DNA of 64,000 nucleotides from Bog-159 sp963709155 (GCA_963709155.1 CAVPVD010000010.1:930001-994000); one strand, 5' to 3'; shown: positions 9,102 through 17,713, numbered from the stretch's first letter. Program-made: numbers and translations. Notes: generated from the sequence alone by a model not told the origin.

Positions 9102-10247
9102 ATGAAAATACTGATGGTGCTAACGTCGCATGATCAACTGGGCAACACGGGCCTCCCGACGGGCTTCTGGCTTGAGGAATTCGCGGCCCCCTATTACGTA
9201 TTCCGGGACGCCGGCGTTGAGCTTACGCTGGCCTCTCCGAAAGGCGGGCAGCCTCCTCTCGATCCGAAAAGCGATCTGCCCGAAAATCAAACGCCGGCGA
9301 TGGCGCGGTTCAAGAAGGACGCGGCGGCGCAAAAGGCTCTCGCCAACACCGTCAAACTTGCGGACATGAAGGCGGAAGACTTCGACACCGTTTTCTATCC
9401 CGGGGGGCACGGCCCGATGTGGGATCTTGCGGAGAGCCCAACGTCGATCGCTCTTCTGGAGGCCTTCTACAATTCCGGCAAGCCCATCGCATTGGTGTGC
9501 CATTCGCCCGGAGTGCTTCGCCACGTCACTTACCAGGGCGGCCCGCTGGTGAAAGGAAAACACGTCGCCGGTTTCACGAACGGCGAGGAAGAGGCGATGC
9601 ATCTCACGAAGGTTGTGCCGTTCCTGGTCGAAGATGAACTGCTGCGGCTCGGCGCCATATTCGAGAAGGTGGCGAACTGGCAGCCTTTTGCCATCACTGA
9701 CGGCCGCCTGATCACTGGCCAGAATCCCGCGTCGTCGACCTCGGCGGCTCAGGCGCTTCTGAAACTCATGACCGCATCGGAATCGGAGCCGTCAATAGAA
9801 AGCGTACAAATCGGACAGAAGAGCTATGAGATGCCCCCGCGGGACGGAATCAGCGTCGCACATTTTCTCACCGTCGCCGACATCGACCGATCGCTGCGCT
9901 TCTATGAAACCGTTTTCGGCGGCCGCGCCCTGAGCAGCGGCGACAGCAAGGGCGCGCCCGGGTACATTCAGATCGCGAATACGTGGCTGCTGGTCAACGT
10001 CGGGGGCGGGCCGACGCCCGACAAGCCGTCGGTAACTCTCAGTACCCTCGCCGACCCGAATCAGATCAGCAGCTTTATGAATATCCGAGTTGCGGATATT
10101 CAAGCGTGCTATAAGTTATGGAAGAGTCGAGGGGCCGAGTTCATCACGGAGCCCATCCCCAAGTACGGCGAGACGCGCTGCTACATCCGCGATCCCGACG
10201 GCTATATTATCGAGGTCGGGCAGAGCACCGCCCTTAAGTACGGTTAA
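9102..10247 (+). CDS. DJ-1/PfpI - VOC (glyoxalase) fusion protein
   Basis: A 381-residue two-domain protein. Residues 1-225 form a DJ-1/PfpI (class I glutamine amidotransferase-like) domain of the Hsp31/glyoxalase III type, with TGFWLEEF near the start, YPGGHG and the nucleophile elbow VCHSPG (Cys133, His134). Residues of about 245-380 are a VOC/glyoxalase-I-like domain ending in PDGYIIEVGQ, whose Glu is a usual metal ligand. Both domain types are linked to handling methylglyoxal or other reactive carbonyls, but the substrate is not known. The ATG at 9102 starts at the conserved MKILMVLTS; a GTG at 9054 gives a 16-residue extension. The VOC half is closely related to the separate gene at 11191-11643. 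Confidence 0.88.
   Translation: MKILMVLTSHDQLGNTGLPTGFWLEEFAAPYYVFRDAGVELTLASPKGGQPPLDPKSDLPENQTPAMARFKKDAAAQKALANTVKLADMKAEDFDTVFYPGGHGPMWDLAESPTSIALLEAFYNSGKPIALVCHSPGVLRHVTYQGGPLVKGKHVAGFTNGEEEAMHLTKVVPFLVEDELLRLGAIFEKVANWQPFAITDGRLITGQNPASSTSAAQALLKLMTASESEPSIESVQIGQKSYEMPPRDGISVAHFLTVADIDRSLRFYETVFGGRALSSGDSKGAPGYIQIANTWLLVNVGGGPTPDKPSVTLSTLADPNQISSFMNIRVADIQACYKLWKSRGAEFITEPIPKYGETRCYIRDPDGYIIEVGQSTALKYG
9785..10247 (+). repeat. Direct duplication of a VOC gene (second copy 11175-11643)
   Basis: The VOC-coding 3' half of the fusion gene and the stand-alone VOC gene are copies of one another, roughly 80% identical at protein level by eye. Similarity extends a few bases upstream of the stand-alone start: both read GGAG-C/T-CGTCAAT before the coding region. 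The ATG of the stand-alone copy (11191) aligns with an ATA at 9795 in the fusion. Confidence 0.85.
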
Positions 10248-10294
10248 CCCGAAGTGCCGATCGCAATGCCGCTCAGCAGCACGAGGCCACGCAC

Positions 10295-11149
10295 ATGACC
10301 ACCCCCATCACGTCGAACACGCTTGGTGTAAATGTCTTTACGGCGCCGGGAAAGACTATGGTAGGCGAGCGGCCAAAGCCATTCGGCGAAGCGCTCGGCT
10401 TTGACCCTATCACATCGACTTTAATCTTCGGCGAGTACGACGCGCTGCTGGTCGACGCAATGGGGACGGTGGCGGAGGCCGAGGCTCTCGCGGATTGGGT
10501 CGCCCTGCACAACCGCAACTTGGAGACCATCTATATAACGCACGCCCATTTCGATCACTTCTACGGTTTAAGTATTCTGCTCGATCGTTTCCCGGGCGCT
10601 CGGGCGATAGCAACGCCCAAGGCGGTCGACGCCATGCAGATGTCTTTCTCTCCGCCGGTGGAGCGGTTGGCCCGCCGGCTCTTTCCTGGGCAAGTGGCCA
10701 CCAGGTTGGTCCCACCCGAGCCCTATGAGCACGACACGTTCACTCTCGAGGGCCACGAAGTGCGCATCATCGAGCAGGGCCGCACCGATAGTCCCGATTC
10801 GACGTCTCTATACGTTCCGTCGATCGACCTGGTCGTCGCCGGCGATGTGGTGTACAACCAGTGCCACATGTACGTCGGTGACACCACCCCCGAGAGCCGG
10901 AAGAACTGGGTCGCGGCGCTCGACCGGTTAGCGGCGCTGAACCCGGCGATTGTTGTTGCCGGTCACAAGAAGCCCGGTGCGCCCGACTCACCCTCGGCGA
11001 TCCAGGACACCAAGCGTTACCTGCAGGACTTCGACCGGCTGCAGCAGACCGCGGCGTCCGACGAAGAGCTGTTCAACCAGATGACCGCGCTTTACCCCCA
11101 CTGGGTAGCCAATCAGTCGTGGTTGATGTTCGGATTCCCGAACGGCTGA
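10295..11149 (+). CDS. Metallo-beta-lactamase-fold hydrolase
   Basis: A 284-residue MBL-fold protein with the zinc motif THAHFDH (HxHxDH) near residue 81, a later VVAGDVVYN and the C-terminal VVAGHKKPG. These supply the usual bimetallic ligands. The length and motif order fit the broad MBL hydrolase superfamily that includes glyoxalase II, lactonases and Vmh-type proteins. No signal peptide is seen. It lies 47 bp after the DJ-1-VOC gene and 41 bp before the second VOC gene, so it is probably co-transcribed; a thioester or lactone hydrolase acting with the VOC proteins is an inference from context. Confidence 0.88.
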   Translation: MTTPITSNTLGVNVFTAPGKTMVGERPKPFGEALGFDPITSTLIFGEYDALLVDAMGTVAEAEALADWVALHNRNLETIYITHAHFDHFYGLSILLDRFPGARAIATPKAVDAMQMSFSPPVERLARRLFPGQVATRLVPPEPYEHDTFTLEGHEVRIIEQGRTDSPDSTSLYVPSIDLVVAGDVVYNQCHMYVGDTTPESRKNWVAALDRLAALNPAIVVAGHKKPGAPDSPSAIQDTKRYLQDFDRLQQTAASDEELFNQMTALYPHWVANQSWLMFGFPNG

Positions 11150-11190
11150 GGTGAACGCCTGCCCGCGTAAGATCGGAACTGGAGTCGTCA

Positions 11191-11643
11191 ATGAACAGCG
11201 TACAAGTCGGACAGAAGAGCTATGAGATGCCGCCGCGAGAGGGCTTTTCCGTCGCATATTTTCTGACTGTCGCCGACATCGATCGATCGGCTCGCTTCTA
11301 CGAAAGAGTCTTCGGCGGCCGCATTCTGAGCGCGGGCGACAGCCAGGGCGCGCCTGGGTACATTCAGATCGCGAATATGTGGCTGATTGTCAACGTCGGG
11401 GGCGGGCCGACCCCCGAAAAGCCGTCGGTAACGCTCAGCGTCCCCGACCCGAATAAGATGAGCGGGTTTATGAACATCCGGGTAGCGGATATTCAGGCGT
11501 GCTATGAGTTATGGAGGAGCCGAGGGGCCGAGTTCATCACGGAGCCGAGGGACAAGTACGGCGAGACGCTCTGCTACCTCCGCGATCCTGACGGCTATAT
11601 AATCGAGGTCGGACAGAGCAAGCCGGAAGTCACGTATGGTTAA
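11191..11643 (+). CDS. VOC family protein, stand-alone paralogue
   Basis: A 150-residue single VOC module pair (beta-alpha-beta-beta-beta twice) with TVADIDRSARFYERVFGG and the C-terminal PDGYIIEVGQ. It is closely similar to the C-terminal domain of the upstream fusion. One difference may matter: the first-strand position that is His in the fusion (SVAHFLTV) is Tyr here (SVAYFLTV). This strand often provides the first metal ligand in glyoxalase-like proteins, so metal binding may be altered. The specific function is unknown. Confidence 0.88.
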   Translation: MNSVQVGQKSYEMPPREGFSVAYFLTVADIDRSARFYERVFGGRILSAGDSQGAPGYIQIANMWLIVNVGGGPTPEKPSVTLSVPDPNKMSGFMNIRVADIQACYELWRSRGAEFITEPRDKYGETLCYLRDPDGYIIEVGQSKPEVTYG

Positions 11644-11730
11644 CGTCCGGCCATGCCCGGTCTGACCGGTTCCGCAGAGGCCGAGGCACGCGCCCTCCAG
11701 AGTCAAGTATCAAGGAAAGGACAATAAACG

Positions 11731-12039
11731 ATGCCGGAAGCGACTTGGAAGCCTCACGAAAAGCACGGGCGTCTCACGACGCAGAGTGACCTGCCAGACA
11801 GTGTGTATGCGTTTCCGAAGCAGCGTAAAGAACCACTGACTGACGCACAGCATGTGCGTAATGCGATCGCGCGGTTCGATCAAGTGACCGCCGTCTCCGA
11901 TGCCGATCGTGCTTTGGCGTTCGCGAACATCGAGAAAGCTGCGAACTACTACGGGGTCAACCTTCGGGAAACGTCATGGCACGACCTGGGTGTTCATCCT
12001 CAAAAGAGCGGAGAATCCGACGCGGCCAAGGAACTTTAG
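11731..12039 (+). CDS. Small DUF6582-like protein
   Basis: A 102-residue soluble protein preceded by a good ribosome binding site (AAGGAAAGGA, about 8 bp from the ATG). The central block FPKQRKEPLTDAQHVRNAIA followed by RFDQV, with a C-terminal KAANYYGV segment, resembles DUF6582 proteins, short cytoplasmic proteins of unknown role. The assignment rests on recalled pattern only. It lies in the middle of the redox island, 42 bp upstream of the MDR gene, in the same orientation and spacing style as its neighbours. Confidence 0.75.
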   Translation: MPEATWKPHEKHGRLTTQSDLPDSVYAFPKQRKEPLTDAQHVRNAIARFDQVTAVSDADRALAFANIEKAANYYGVNLRETSWHDLGVHPQKSGESDAAKEL

Positions 12040-12081
12040 AAGTCGAAGTGAGTCGATGCGCGGCGTACAAGGAGGTCAAAG

Positions 12082-12987
12082 ATGAAGGCAATTGTGGTCC
12101 ACGAATATGGCGGTCCCGAAGTACTGAAGTTCGAGGACTATCCTGATCCGGCGCCGGGTCCGGGCCAGGCGCTGGTGCGGGTCGCCGCCGCAAGCGTGAA
12201 TCCGATCGACTACAAACGGCGTGCCGGGTTAACGAAGGATTTTTATCCCCTCCACTTCCCGGGCCTCATAGGAGTCGATATGGCGGGGACTGTGGTCAAG
12301 CTTGGGCCGGGGGTGGAAGGCTTTTCGGTCGGCGACCTGGTGTTCGCTATGGCGGACGATACTTACGCCGAACTTTGCGTCGTGAATGCAGCGATCTTGG
12401 CGAAGATCCCCGAGGGGCTCGATTTGATCCAGGCGGCGGCGCTGCCGCTGGTGACGACGACCGGCAACCAGCTGCTTTCAGCTACGGGGATCAAAGCCGG
12501 CCAGACGGTTATGGTCGTAGGTGCTGTGGGAAATGTCGGGCGTTCGGCGGTATTCACTGCGAAGGAACGCGGGGCGACTGTGATCGCGGGGGTTTTGCAG
12601 AGGCAGGCGGATGAGGCGAAGACTGTGGGCGCCGATCGAGTGGCCGCAACCGATGACGACACCGCGATTGAGAGCCTTGATCCGCTCGATGCGGTTGCGG
12701 ATACGGTTGGGGGAAGAACCGCCGAGAAGTTGATGGCGAAGGTCAAGCCGGGAGGAGTATTTGCTTCGGTTGTCGGGGCACCGCAGAACGCCGCGAAGTA
12801 CCCATCCGTAAAGGTGGCGCCAGTATTCTCGAAATTCGACAGGAAAACGCTCGAGTTCATGGCTGCGGCGGTGCGAGATGGTAAGCTGGTAATCCCGATT
12901 AGCCAGACCCTGCCGCTCCGTGAAGCGGCCGCGGCTCAAGCAGCGGCGGAAAAGGGTGGCAGCGGGAAGATCTTGCTGGTGGTTTGA
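12082..12987 (+). CDS. NADPH:quinone oxidoreductase-like MDR family protein
   Basis: A 301-residue medium-chain dehydrogenase/reductase without the catalytic or structural zinc ligands of alcohol dehydrogenases. The N-terminal GroES-like domain has EYGGPEVLKFEDYPDP and ASVNPIDYKRRAG. The Rossmann domain has VMVVGAVGNVGRSAV, a variant of the AxGxVG nucleotide motif, near residue 145. These are typical of zinc-independent quinone or enone reductases (QOR type). A very strong AAGGAGGT lies 7 bp before the ATG. Reduction of quinones or alpha,beta-unsaturated carbonyls with NADPH is the family role and fits the electrophile-stress context. Confidence 0.9.
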   Translation: MKAIVVHEYGGPEVLKFEDYPDPAPGPGQALVRVAAASVNPIDYKRRAGLTKDFYPLHFPGLIGVDMAGTVVKLGPGVEGFSVGDLVFAMADDTYAELCVVNAAILAKIPEGLDLIQAAALPLVTTTGNQLLSATGIKAGQTVMVVGAVGNVGRSAVFTAKERGATVIAGVLQRQADEAKTVGADRVAATDDDTAIESLDPLDAVADTVGGRTAEKLMAKVKPGGVFASVVGAPQNAAKYPSVKVAPVFSKFDRKTLEFMAAAVRDGKLVIPISQTLPLREAAAAQAAAEKGGSGKILLVV

Positions 12988-13030
12988 ACGCGTTGCTGGA
13001 GATGCGACGTTTTTAGAGGAAGAATCGAAG

Positions 13031-13384
13031 ATGAAGAAACATCGCCGCGGATTTAATCTCGCTTCGAAACCAAGCGGCTACGGGTGTGTGGAATGCCTGG
13101 CGTCATCGCAAGGTTGGTGGTTTCATCTTCGCCGGTGCGCGGAGTGTGGGCACATCGGATGCTGTGACAGTTCTCCGAGTCAGCATGCATCAAAGCATGC
13201 AGCCGCGACAGGGCATCCGATCATCACGAGCTTTGAGCCGGGTGAGGACTGGTTCTACGACTACGAGAAGCGGGGGATGATCAAGGGTGTGGAATTGCCT
13301 CCGCCGCATTCGCATCCGGAAAATCAGCCCGTTCCTGGCCCGGCGGGAAGGGTGCCAGCTAACTGGGAATCGCTGCTAAATTAG
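13031..13384 (+). CDS. UBP-type zinc finger protein
   Basis: A 117-residue protein dominated by a UBP-type zinc finger: GCVEC, RRCAECGHIGCCD and a spaced HASKHAAATGHP supply the Cys/His ligand set, followed by DWFYDYE. In eukaryotes the fold binds the C-terminus of ubiquitin; bacterial versions are small stand-alone proteins of unknown role. The ATG at 13031 is chosen because AGAGGAAG lies upstream and the N-terminal extension to 12920 lies inside the MDR gene. It is the last gene before a 252-bp gap that precedes the peroxidase. Confidence 0.85.
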   Translation: MKKHRRGFNLASKPSGYGCVECLASSQGWWFHLRRCAECGHIGCCDSSPSQHASKHAAATGHPIITSFEPGEDWFYDYEKRGMIKGVELPPPHSHPENQPVPGPAGRVPANWESLLN

Positions 13385-13636
13385 CGGCCCGATATCGGGC
13401 AGCCGGCGGATGAAACGAAATCATCGCTCTCGGCGCTCACGGGAGCCCTTTAAAGCGCCGGCGGCGGACGGAATGCCTCACAGATTCCTTCACTAACGGA
13501 ACTCGACGCGCGCCTCCCGTTGCCGGTGGATATCAGCCCTGAGTAGATGATAAGCTTGTCCACAACAGTCGCACACGGGGCGAGTTCGGTCCCTCAAAGA
13601 ACGAACTTCCACCTACGCTGCAAGGATGACATCCAG

Positions 13637-14734
13637 ATGAAGCCCGATACGATGAGCGCGCCCGAAGCGGCAAACGGCCCACGGGCTGTTGCGCAGCCGG
13701 TCGCCGCGCCGCTCACTCGCGCCGCGATGTTTTTGGTCGTGACAGTAAACCCGGGCTGCGACAATCGCGCGGCTCTGCGATCGTTCTGCGGGGACTTCGC
13801 GGCGCTAGTTCGCGCAGTAGAATTTCGGGACTTGGAGGCGGGCGTTTCCTGTGTCGTGGGTTTTGGGTCCGACGCGTGGGATCGGCTTTTTGGGGCGCCG
13901 CGGCCGGCGAAGCTTCATCCGTTCCGCGAGATTCGCGGCGGAACGCGCCATGCGGTTGCGACGCCCGGAGATTTGCTGTTTCACATCCGCGCGAAGCGCA
14001 TGGATCTGTGCTTCGAACTTGCGATGCAGATCATGGCGCGTCTTGGAGATGCCGTTTCGCCGGCAGACGAAGTGCATGGCTTCCGTTATTTTGACAACCG
14101 CGATCTGATGGGTTTCGTCGACGGCACGGAGAATCCGAGGGGTGATGCGGTGATCGACGCTGTGCTCGTGGGAGAAGAAGACGCTGCGTTCGCAGGCGGC
14201 AGCTACGTCATCGTCCAGAAGTATCTCCACGACCTTGACGGGTGGAATGCGCTTTCCACGGAAACGCAGGAACGAATCATTGGCCGCACGAAACTTTCGG
14301 ACATCGAATTGGACGATTCCATAAAGCCGGCCTCAGCGCACAACGCACTCACAACGATTGTCGAGGACGGGAAAGAGATTAAGATCCTGCGCGACAACAT
14401 GCCCTTCGGCCGGGCCGCGCACGGTGAATTTGGCACCTATTTCATCGGCTACAGCCGTTCGCCTCACGCTATCGAACAAATGCTCGAAAACATGTTTGTT
14501 GGCCGGCCGCCCGGCAACTACGACCGGCTGCTCGACTTCAGCCGCGCCGTCACGGGTAGCCTCTTTTTTGCTCCGTCCGCATCATTTCTGGAAGCCTTGG
14601 GCGAGGATCAGCCCGCTGTGGTTGCTGCGCCTGCTTTAAAGCCAGCGAAGGTCGAGGGCCCTCTATCCACCCCGCGACCGGGCGATGGTTCGCTGGGCAT
14701 TGGTTCCCTCAATGGAGAAATCCCGTATGAATAA
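13637..14734 (+). CDS. Dye-decolorising (DyP-type) heme peroxidase, encapsulin cargo
   Basis: A 365-residue DyP-type peroxidase. Key features are the GxxDG motif GFVDGTENP (residues 159-167, catalytic Asp), a candidate proximal heme ligand His235 in ASAHNAL, and the distal Arg252 in ILRDNMPFG. The family uses peroxide to oxidise dyes and aromatic compounds. The extreme C-terminus carries DGSLGIGSLNGEIPYE after a Pro-rich linker, matching encapsulin cargo-loading peptides. The gene ends 8 bp inside the encapsulin gene. The ATG at 13637 has AAGGA upstream, although the ORF extends to 13547. No Tat or Sec signal is present, so it is cytoplasmic and shell-enclosed. Confidence 0.93.
   Translation: MKPDTMSAPEAANGPRAVAQPVAAPLTRAAMFLVVTVNPGCDNRAALRSFCGDFAALVRAVEFRDLEAGVSCVVGFGSDAWDRLFGAPRPAKLHPFREIRGGTRHAVATPGDLLFHIRAKRMDLCFELAMQIMARLGDAVSPADEVHGFRYFDNRDLMGFVDGTENPRGDAVIDAVLVGEEDAAFAGGSYVIVQKYLHDLDGWNALSTETQERIIGRTKLSDIELDDSIKPASAHNALTTIVEDGKEIKILRDNMPFGRAAHGEFGTYFIGYSRSPHAIEQMLENMFVGRPPGNYDRLLDFSRAVTGSLFFAPSASFLEALGEDQPAVVAAPALKPAKVEGPLSTPRPGDGSLGIGSLNGEIPYE
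14684..14731 (+). other. Encapsulin cargo-loading (targeting) peptide of the DyP peroxidase
   Basis: The last 16 codons encode DGSLGIGSLNGEIPYE. The core LGIGSLNG matches the hydrophobic-Gly-Ser-Leu pattern that docks cargo on the inner face of family 1 encapsulins. It follows a Pro/Ala-rich linker typical for such tails. The adjacent shell gene supports this reading. Confidence 0.9.
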
Positions 14735-15536
14735 TCTGCACCGCGAGCTAGCTCCCATTTCCGATTCGGCGTGGGCTCAGATTGAAGAGGAAGCAGCTCG
14801 CACGTTTAAGCGCTACCTCGCAGGGCGGCGTGTGGTCGATGTGCGGGGACCGGCAGGCACCGTTCTCTCCGCGGTAGGCACCGGCCATCTGCGTTCGATT
14901 GCCGCGCAGAGGGAAGGCATTGTCGCCAGACAGCGCGAGGTGAAAGCGCTGGTGGAGTTGCGTTGTCCTTTTGACCTTGACCGCCAGGCGATCGACGACG
15001 TCGAACGCGGCGCCAACGACTCGGATTGGCAACCAGCAAAGGACGCGGCACGCCAGATCGCCTTCGCTGAGGACAGCGCGGTTTTTGAGGGCTACGCGGC
15101 GGCCGGCATCGTGGGGATTCGCCAGGGGACAAGCAATCCGCAGATGCCGCTTCCAGCCGATGTTCGCCAGTACCCGAACGCCATTGCTCAAGCCTTGAGC
15201 CAATTGAGACTGGTTGGCGTCAATGGCCCTTATGCGGTTCTGCTGGGCGCCGATGCCTATACCGCACTCGCGGAAACCAGCGATCAAGGTTATCCGGTAC
15301 TGGAGCACGTCAAGCGCTTGGTGGACGATAAAATCATTTGGGCGCCTGCGGTAGACGGAGCTTTTGTAGTGACCACGCGCGGCGGCGATTTCGAGCTGCA
15401 CATCGGCCAGGACGTCTCCATTGGCTACCTGAGCCACAACGATGATGCTGTCCGGCTGTATCTGCAGGAGACCTTCACGTTCCTGCTGCTCACCTCAGAG
15501 GCAGCCGTCGCGTTGACTCCGTCCGCGAAAGGGTAG
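14727..15536 (+). CDS. enc: Family 1 encapsulin shell protein (linocin-M18/CFP29 type)
   Basis: A 269-residue HK97-fold shell protein. It is collinear with the Thermotoga maritima encapsulin: LHRELAPISDSAWAQIEEEA at the N-terminus, GRRVVDVRGP, LVELRCPFDLD, ERGANDSDW, FAEDSAVFEG, NGPYAVLLG, RGGDFELHIGQDVSIGY and DAVRLYLQETFTF near the C-terminus. The length is usual for T=1 (60-mer) shells. The ATG at 14727 overlaps the peroxidase stop by 8 bp, with GGAGAAA upstream, so translation is coupled. Together with the peroxidase it would form a nanocompartment protecting or confining peroxide chemistry. Confidence 0.95.
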   Translation: MNNLHRELAPISDSAWAQIEEEAARTFKRYLAGRRVVDVRGPAGTVLSAVGTGHLRSIAAQREGIVARQREVKALVELRCPFDLDRQAIDDVERGANDSDWQPAKDAARQIAFAEDSAVFEGYAAAGIVGIRQGTSNPQMPLPADVRQYPNAIAQALSQLRLVGVNGPYAVLLGADAYTALAETSDQGYPVLEHVKRLVDDKIIWAPAVDGAFVVTTRGGDFELHIGQDVSIGYLSHNDDAVRLYLQETFTFLLLTSEAAVALTPSAKG

Positions 15537-16171
15537 GCGACCTGAAAACACTGTTGGACGAATTACTTCCGTGAACGTCGCTTCTCCTGCGTCGCGAGGT
15601 ATCCCAGTTAATGTCGACACACTGACTCACACCGGCAATAGGTAGATAGTTCCCACCGCAATGTCGGCGCCATGCAATCGCAAGTTCCGGCCATCTTCCC
15701 AGTCTGGGCCGCCTTCTCCGCGCGGCATGCTCGACTCATTGAGGGCCTGCGTGCATCTTCCGTCATGTCATGTGCCCAACCTTGCCAACGGCACTAACAC
15801 AGTGCGCATTGGATATTAAAGTGTCGTACGGTAAAGCGCAATTCACGATGGCCCAAACCGAAGACCGGGATGGCGCAGCCAATGCCCCGTCACCAGGAAG
15901 TGAACGAAAATCCTTGCCCAGCACATCCTGAAAAACTTCAGTGATTGACAGTGGTTCAGCTTAGCGCAAGTCTGAACCGGAGCATGCATACGTTCGGAGC
16001 GTTACAAATCGCCCGCGACCAAAAAAATAAATACGGGATTGCCGCGCAAATGTTATCGCTCGGTGACGGGCGGCCGCACATTCGCTTGCGGGTTGCGAAT
16101 AGCAAGAGCCGGCGGGTAAGGGAGCCTGCACTGAATGAGCTGGGGCGTGCATGACTGGTGGAAAATAAACT
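15537..16171. other. 635-bp gap without a supported gene
   Basis: No convincing coding region was found. A 69-codon plus-strand ORF at 15945-16154 has no recognisable domain and no ribosome binding site, and the minus-strand ORF crossing it runs into the MFS gene. No T-tailed hairpin is visible after the encapsulin stop. The stretch may hold the promoter of the MFS gene. Confidence 0.5.
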
Positions 16172-17713
16172 ATGGCCATTATAGGCAAGCCGCCTTGCGA
16201 CGAGGCCGCGATTCTAGCCGGTTCATGCCATGGTCCGGCCGCAGCCAACGGACGCTGGATTCTAGCCGCGACGATCCTCGGTTCGAGCATGGCGTTCATT
16301 GACGGAACCGTGGTGAACGTGGCGCTGCCGGCGCTGCAATCGGCCCTTCATGCTACGTTGGCGGACGTTCAGTGGGTGGTCGAGTCTTACGCGCTTTTCC
16401 TGGCGGCCCTGATCCTAATTGGCGGGTCTCTCGGAGACCGGTATGGCCGCCGCGAGATCTTCGGCGCCGGGATCGCGCTCTTCTCGGTAGCGTCGGCTTG
16501 GTGCGGCCTCGCGCCCAATATCGGGCAGTTAATCGTTGCAAGGGGCGTGCAAGGAATCGGAGGGGCGCTGCTTGTCCCCGGTAGCCTCGCTCTGATCAGC
16601 GCGGGTTTTTCCGAGAGCGAGCGGGGCCGCGCCATCGGGACGTGGTCCGGGTTTACGTCGATCACCGCCGCGATCGGTCCGGTGCTGGGTGGATGGTTCA
16701 CGCAGCATGGCTCGTGGAGGTGGGTGTTCTTCATCAATCTTCCCATGGGCATCGTCGCGCTGGCGCTAACCTTATGGAAAGTACCGGAGAGCAAAGCCAG
16801 TGCGGACGGCCAGCAGTTCGACTGGACAGGTGGCCTGTTGGCAGCTATGGGCTTCGGGGGAATCGTCTTTGGCCTGATCGAATCGGCGCCGGTCGCTACT
16901 GTAGCGGGCGGCGTGGTACTAACCGCACTATTATTCTGGGAGGCGCGCTCGTCCTCGCCAATGGTCCCGCTCGGCCTGTTCCGTTCCAGAGATTTCAGCG
17001 GCGCTAACCTACTCACGCTCTTCCTCTATGCCGCGCTGAGTGGCGTCCTTTTCTTTTTCCCGCTGAATTTGATACAGGTGCAAGGGTATTCGCCAACGGA
17101 AGCTGGGGCTGCACTGCTGCCCTTCATTTTGTTGATGTTCGTGCTGTCGCGCTGGTCCGGCGGACTCTTGGACCGGTACGGCGCCAAGGCTCCATTGGTG
17201 ATTGGCCCCTTAGTGGCAGCCGCCGGATTCGTTTTATTTGCAAGGCCGGGTATCGGCGGGACATATTGGACTACCTTCTTCCCCGCCGTGCTAACCCTGG
17301 GCCTCGGCATGGCGATCAGCGTTGCCCCATTGACTACGACGGTGATGAACGCTGTGGAACAGAGCTATGCGGGGGCAGCGTCGGGAATCAACAATGCGGT
17401 CTCGCGCATCGCCAGCTTGATGGCCGTGGCAGCTTTCGGAGCCTTGCTCTCCGGCGTCTTCCACAGCGCTCTGTTCCGGCGATTGGACAGTCTCAACTTA
17501 GCGGCTCCGGTGAGGGCGCAAATCGAAGCGCAGCAATCCAAGTTGGCCGCCATCGAAACGACGGACGCGCGCGGCCGGCAGGCAATAGACGAAGCGTTTG
17601 TCGCTGGATATCGTGCGGTATTGTGGGTGGCGGCGGGGTTGGCGATCGCCAGCTCCCTGAGCGCGGCAGTCCTGATCGTGCGCGGGAGCGGATTGTCGCG
17701 CCATCGGGAATGA
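16172..17713 (+). CDS. MFS drug/metabolite exporter, DHA2 (EmrB/QacA) type, 14 TMS
   Basis: A 513-residue transporter with about 14 hydrophobic segments. It has the motif D1-like DGTVVNVALPAL in TM1, motif A GGSLGDRYGRR after TM2 and the antiporter motif C in GPVLGGW. These are diagnostic of DHA2 proton antiporters, which export hydrophobic or cationic drugs and metabolites. The N-terminal tail of about 25 residues is cytoplasmic. It follows the encapsulin operon after a 635-bp gap, so co-regulation is uncertain. Its physiological substrate cannot be inferred. Confidence 0.9.
   Translation: MAIIGKPPCDEAAILAGSCHGPAAANGRWILAATILGSSMAFIDGTVVNVALPALQSALHATLADVQWVVESYALFLAALILIGGSLGDRYGRREIFGAGIALFSVASAWCGLAPNIGQLIVARGVQGIGGALLVPGSLALISAGFSESERGRAIGTWSGFTSITAAIGPVLGGWFTQHGSWRWVFFINLPMGIVALALTLWKVPESKASADGQQFDWTGGLLAAMGFGGIVFGLIESAPVATVAGGVVLTALLFWEARSSSPMVPLGLFRSRDFSGANLLTLFLYAALSGVLFFFPLNLIQVQGYSPTEAGAALLPFILLMFVLSRWSGGLLDRYGAKAPLVIGPLVAAAGFVLFARPGIGGTYWTTFFPAVLTLGLGMAISVAPLTTTVMNAVEQSYAGAASGINNAVSRIASLMAVAAFGALLSGVFHSALFRRLDSLNLAAPVRAQIEAQQSKLAAIETTDARGRQAIDEAFVAGYRAVLWVAAGLAIASSLSAAVLIVRGSGLSRHRE

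Noticed and set aside
13387..13400. A 14-bp perfect palindrome (GCCCGATATCGGGC) after the UBP zinc-finger gene.
   Set aside because: No T-run and no second copy near a promoter; too little to call a terminator or operator.
15945..16154. A 69-codon plus-strand ORF between encapsulin and the MFS gene.
   Set aside because: No ribosome binding site, no domain and an atypical composition; treated as non-coding.
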